5,646 bases of DNA from CAYTQK01 sp964439745 (GTDB lineage: Bacteria; Desulfobacterota; Desulfobacteria; Desulfobacterales; Desulfosudaceae), in NCBI GenBank assembly GCA_964439745.1, contig CAYTQK010000214.1, positions 1 through 5,646 of the forward strand. Reading direction: 5' to 3'. Positions 1-5,646 of the stretch are shown piece by piece. A program made the translations under genes and the position numbers. The notes beneath the pieces are model-generated. The model did no database searches. It worked only from the letters and a program-made list of their open reading frames with translations, and was not told the origin of the DNA. Numbering within the stretch: the first letter of the stretch is position 1; each line of letters starts with the position of its first letter.

Positions 1-2
1 TG

Positions 3-119
3 CATGGAGGGTTTCCCACGTATCCCAGGGATAATTCACCACTTCGGCCCCGGATAATTGACGACTATGACCGGGAGCTGACAAATCTGGCCGCCCAAGA
101 CCGGCCGGATATTTATTAA
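3..119 (+). CDS. 3' end of an unidentified protein gene (partial)
   Basis: Reading frame 3 is open from the left edge to a TAA at 117-119 and gives 38 residues ending in DRPDIY. The other two plus-strand frames close early, at 32-34 and 55-57. The last two thirds of the frame have ordinary codon use for this window (GAC, CGG, CTG, GCC) and a charged, helix-compatible composition including IIDDYDRELTNLAAQDR, which resembles a real C-terminus. I do not recognise the family, and 38 residues are too few to assign a function. The gene would start left of the window and run in the same direction as the kinase. The 218-bp gap before the kinase ATG, with its own promoter-like hexamer, argues against a shared operon. 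The alternative is that the open frame is chance in non-coding DNA. Confidence 0.42.
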   Translation, partial: HGGFPTYPRDNSPLRPRIIDDYDRELTNLAAQDRPDIY

Positions 120-137
120 AGTACTCAGTTTAATAAA
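112..137. repeat. Perfect 9-bp AT-rich inverted repeat after the first stop codon
   Basis: TTTATTAAA at 112-120 is the exact reverse complement of TTTAATAAA at 129-137, with an 8-nt spacer at 121-128. The left arm contains the TAA stop (117-119) of the partial upstream reading frame. The position suits a weak terminator or 3'-end stabilising hairpin for that gene. An operator for a dimeric regulator is also possible, because the repeat ends 28 bp before the TATAAT hexamer of the kinase promoter candidate. The stem has no G-C pairs and no clear T-run follows, so it is not a classic intrinsic terminator. The repeat is directly visible; either role is inference. Confidence 0.45.
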
Positions 138-165
138 ATTTATGGCCTTGCGGGATTATTTTGGG

Positions 166-171
166 TATAAT
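166..171 (+). promoter_or_regulatory. Candidate sigma-70 -10 element for the kinase gene
   Basis: The hexamer is a perfect TATAAT in the AT-rich gap upstream of the kinase. No good -35 box lies at the right distance: 17 bp upstream the hexamer is TGGCCT (143-148). A TG sits one base too far upstream for a proper extended -10. If it is used, transcription would start near 178 and leave a leader of about 160 nt before the ATG at 338. A poor -35 with a perfect -10 could mean an activator-dependent promoter, but such hexamers also occur by chance in AT-rich DNA. Confidence 0.38.
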
Positions 172-211
172 AAAAATGTCTTGGAGAAACAAAGCTTATT
201 TTCGCACCCCC

Positions 212-256
212 TTGATCGGGCGATTTACCCGTATGCCCGAACAATTTTAAAAATTG
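212..256 (+). other. Two inverted repeats sharing three bases in the kinase leader
   Basis: The first repeat pairs 212-221 with 235-244, 9 of 10 positions matching; its core is TCGGGC against GCCCGA with a 13-nt loop. The second is a 15-bp palindrome at 242-256, CAATTTT and AAAATTG around a central A at 249. Bases 242-244 belong to both, so the two hairpins could not both form fully in one RNA. The second element could instead be a dimer-binding operator in DNA. It is not followed by a T-run and matches no riboswitch class that I recognise. The function is unknown. Confidence 0.3.
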
Positions 257-326
257 CGTCCGCACCCGGCTGAAGGCATTTTGAAAACAAGGGGCGCAGA
301 ATTGCGGTGATGCCGTTTTGCCATTT

Positions 327-333
327 GAGAAAG
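327..333 (+). promoter_or_regulatory. Weak ribosome binding site for the kinase
   Basis: GAGAAAG lies four bases before the ATG at 338. It is purine-rich but only partly complementary to the 16S tail. An in-frame TGA at 326-328 rules out any longer reading frame, and there is no in-frame ATG, GTG or TTG over at least the next 35 codons, so this site decides the start despite its weakness. Confidence 0.4.
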
Positions 334-337
334 TCCT

Positions 338-3934
<3,597 letters not shown>

Positions 3935-3978
3935 CCCGGATATGTCATGAAATATCCGGGCCGGAGGGACCCGCCCTC
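3935..3978. terminator. Two adjacent hairpins between convergent genes
   Basis: Directly after the kinase stop codon, CCCGGATAT (3935-3943) is the exact reverse complement of ATATCCGGG (3952-3960), with an 8-nt loop. A second stem follows: GAGGG (3964-3968) against CCCTC (3974-3978), with a 5-nt loop, overlapping the complement of the helicase stop codon (3977-3979). The placement in the 42-bp gap between convergent stops suggests a bidirectional transcription end or 3' stabilising structure. Neither strand has a T-run after the stems, so intrinsic termination is doubtful and Rho may be needed. Confidence 0.5.
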
Positions 3979-5646
3979 ATATCATGGTATCGATCCTGCG
4001 GATTTGCTGCCGCAGCCGCTTGGCCGAGACCGGCCCGGCCGTCTTGATTTCCTGGGCAAAAACAGAAATCTTGTACTCTTCCACCAGCCAGAAAAATTCC
4101 TCCACGGCCGCGCGCTTGGCGGGCGTGGACTCCGGTCCCAGCGCCCCCACCAGCCGCTCCAGTTCTGCCCTCGCCCAGGCGGCCTGCTCCTCCTTCAACC
4201 GATGGCGGGGAAAATTTTCAACCGCCCGACCGGCCCGCAGCCGGGCGGCTTCCAGGTAAACGGGAATCCTTTCCAGCCGCTGATCCTCATAAAGAGCCAC
4301 GAATCCTTCCGGCAGCAGACCGGCCAGCTCGTCCCGAAGCTGCTGCAATACTCCGGCTACCGGACCGCCGGCCTGGATTTTCTCTTCCATCCGGGCCAGG
4401 TCCTGCCGCAACCGATGACAGGCGGTCAGGATGGTCGCCACCCGTTCCCGCAGCTGACCGGCCTCTTCATATAACCTGGCCACCACTTCCGCTGCCAGCC
4501 GGTTAAACTCCGCAAGCCGGCGGATATCCGCAGCCAGACATCGTTCGGAGACGCGGTCGCGCATGGCCGCCTCCAGCGTGGCCGCCCCGCCGAAGTAGAC
4601 CGCCGCCCGGGCGGCGGTACCGGTTAACTTCACATCCCGCTGCATCAGTTTGATCTCCCGCCGCAGTCGATTTTCCAGCAGTCGGCGGACGCCCTGCCGA
4701 TGGGCGGCCCGGGCCCGGCTCCGGTTCTCGAACAGCCGCACCTGGACGGCACCCTCGTTCGCCGACAGTGCCGGAAACACCGGCCGTTCTCCGGCATCAA
4801 TCTGTTCCGGCAGTTCGGGGAAGTTACGCCAGTCGATATGGTCCTGCTCCCATTGCCGGCGCAACGGGGCCAGGTTGTCTGTCGCGGACGTCTTTTCCGC
4901 CTGCTGCCGCAGGATGCCGGCATCCCGGGAAGCGCGGATTTCCCGCCCGTTTTCACCGGTAATGGCCAGTCGCATTTTCAGATGATCCGGAAGCGCTTCC
5001 GTCTGCCAGGCGGCGGCCGGGACCCAGACGGAAAACCGTTTGTGAATAAAAGCCGAAAGTTCCGATACCAGCGGCCCCCGGCTCCGGGGCATTTCCCGCT
5101 CGATGATATCCACGGTCCGGTTCAGCGGGACCAGTTTTTTCCGGTACTCCTTGGGCAATCCCTTGACCAAGGCCAGGGTTTTTTCCCGCAGCAGCCCCGG
5201 CACCAGCCAGTCCAGGCGTTCCGGCGGAACATCGGCCGCCAGGGCAGCTGGAATGCGCACCGTGACCCCGTCGCGGTCATCTCCCGGGGAAAACCGGTAT
5301 TCACAATCCAGGGGATGCCCGGCCACGGTGACGGCTTGGGGGAACTGGGCCAGTTCTTCTTCGGCCGGCGTTTTCTGCAGCACCTCCCCCCGGCGCAGAC
5401 GTAAAAACGTATCCTCTCCCCGCCGCTCCAGCAAGGCGGCCAGGGTGTCCATGCTGACCACATCAGGGTCCAGGCGCTCCTTGTAAAAGGCAAACAGCTC
5501 ATCGGCGGTTACCAGGAATTCCCGGCGGCGCAGACGATCCTCGATGGCGGCCACCTCGTCCATCTGCTGCCGGTTGTGCTGCATGAACGCCAGGGGCTGT
5601 TTAACATCTCCCGCGATCAGTGCTTTCCGGATAAAAATATCGGCGG
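3977..5646 (-). CDS. hrpA: ATP-dependent RNA helicase HrpA, C-terminal part (DUF3418), 5' truncated by the window edge
   Basis: HrpA is a cytoplasmic DEAH-box RNA helicase; in E. coli it is about 1300 residues and has been linked to mRNA processing and to rescue of stalled ribosomes. The frame is open from the right edge (first full codon 5644-5642) to a TGA at 3979-3977, giving 555 residues, roughly the last 40% of the usual length. There is an internal ATG at 5584, but the 20 codons before it (beginning ADIFIRKALIAGD) continue the family pattern, so it is not the start. Recognisable DUF3418 stretches are LVTADELFAFY, YRFSPGDDRDGVTVRIP (from about 5299), LDWLVPGL then ALVKGLPKEYRKKLVP (about 5221 to 5126), LPDHLK (about 4993), and the tail WLVEEYKISVFAQ (about 4090-4052). 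These agree in order with my recollection of E. coli HrpA. The helicase motifs (Walker A, DEAH) lie outside the window. No internal frameshift is seen. It converges on the kinase gene and is probably transcribed independently. Confidence 0.92.
   Translation of the reverse strand, partial: ADIFIRKALIAGDVKQPLAFMQHNRQQMDEVAAIEDRLRRREFLVTADELFAFYKERLDPDVVSMDTLAALLERRGEDTFLRLRRGEVLQKTPAEEELAQFPQAVTVAGHPLDCEYRFSPGDDRDGVTVRIPAALAADVPPERLDWLVPGLLREKTLALVKGLPKEYRKKLVPLNRTVDIIEREMPRSRGPLVSELSAFIHKRFSVWVPAAAWQTEALPDHLKMRLAITGENGREIRASRDAGILRQQAEKTSATDNLAPLRRQWEQDHIDWRNFPELPEQIDAGERPVFPALSANEGAVQVRLFENRSRARAAHRQGVRRLLENRLRREIKLMQRDVKLTGTAARAAVYFGGAATLEAAMRDRVSERCLAADIRRLAEFNRLAAEVVARLYEEAGQLRERVATILTACHRLRQDLARMEEKIQAGGPVAGVLQQLRDELAGLLPEGFVALYEDQRLERIPVYLEAARLRAGRAVENFPRHRLKEEQAAWARAELERLVGALGPESTPAKRAAVEEFFWLVEEYKISVFAQEIKTAGPVSAKRLRQQIRRIDTMI
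4599..4618. repeat. Perfect 20-bp GC-rich palindrome within hrpA
   Basis: ACCGCCGCCC at 4599-4608 is followed with no spacer by its exact reverse complement at 4609-4618. On the coding (minus) strand it encodes a Thr-Ala-Ala-Arg-Ala-Ala-Val stretch of the DUF3418 region. GCC and GCG alanine codons either side of a CGG arginine codon readily produce such symmetry, so codon bias is the simplest explanation. Confidence 0.4.

Noticed and set aside
143..153. TGGCCTTGC as a possible sigma-54 promoter
   Set aside because: The GG and GC elements are far too close together; sigma-54 promoters need about ten bases between the GG at -24 and the GC at -12.
3947..4474. A 175-codon plus-strand open frame starting in the gap and running antisense to hrpA
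   Set aside because: The translation is low-complexity Pro, Gln, Gly and Leu with no domain, and it lies opposite well-conserved DUF3418 sequence. Its ATG is in the loop of the intergenic hairpin and lacks a ribosome binding site.
4700..5404. A 234-codon plus-strand open frame antisense to hrpA
   Set aside because: Same pattern: a Gly/Pro/Gln-rich shadow of GC-biased codons opposite strongly supported HrpA motifs.
5582..5584. ATG at 5584 as the start of a free-standing DUF3418 protein
   Set aside because: The frame stays open to the window edge, and the 20 residues before this Met match the HrpA family pattern, so this is an internal methionine.

Overview
This window looks like ordinary chromosomal DNA from a Gram-negative bacterium with GC-rich genes (third positions mostly G or C) and clearly AT-richer intergenic DNA. 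Two things suggest a deltaproteobacterium (Desulfobacterota, possibly Desulfobulbales-like). One is a long cytosolic-sensing hybrid histidine kinase with stacked PAS domains and a cysteine-bearing GAF domain. The other is an HrpA-type helicase with the DUF3418 tail. This placement is an inference from gene style, not from a marker gene.

Layout, left to right. Positions 3-119 hold what may be the last 38 codons of a plus-strand gene that starts outside the window; its product is not recognisable. Positions 120-337 are an AT-rich intergenic region. It carries a perfect 9-bp inverted repeat just after that stop codon, a consensus TATAAT hexamer, and two small inverted repeats that share three bases in the probable leader. 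Positions 338-3934 encode a 1198-residue hybrid sensor histidine kinase: N-terminal membrane segments, four PAS domains, GAF, HisKA, HATPase_c and REC. Positions 3935-3978 hold two adjacent hairpins between convergent genes. From 5646 leftwards to 3977, on the minus strand, is the C-terminal 555 residues of the ATP-dependent RNA helicase HrpA, almost entirely its DUF3418 region. The helicase core lies beyond the right edge.

The two main genes converge with a 42-bp gap and show no sign of working together. The kinase appears to be an orphan within the window: no partner response regulator, HPt protein or target operon is visible. All residues needed for phosphorylation within the kinase are present (His833, the ATP-binding boxes, Asp1123), so it should be active. 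It lacks an HPt domain, so output through Asp1123 would need a separate HPt protein or would be regulatory.

I found no mobile element, CRISPR array, tRNA or rRNA, and no convincing novel multi-gene system. The observation most worth following is the cluster of cysteines in the kinase GAF domain, which could be a metal, Fe-S or redox site.
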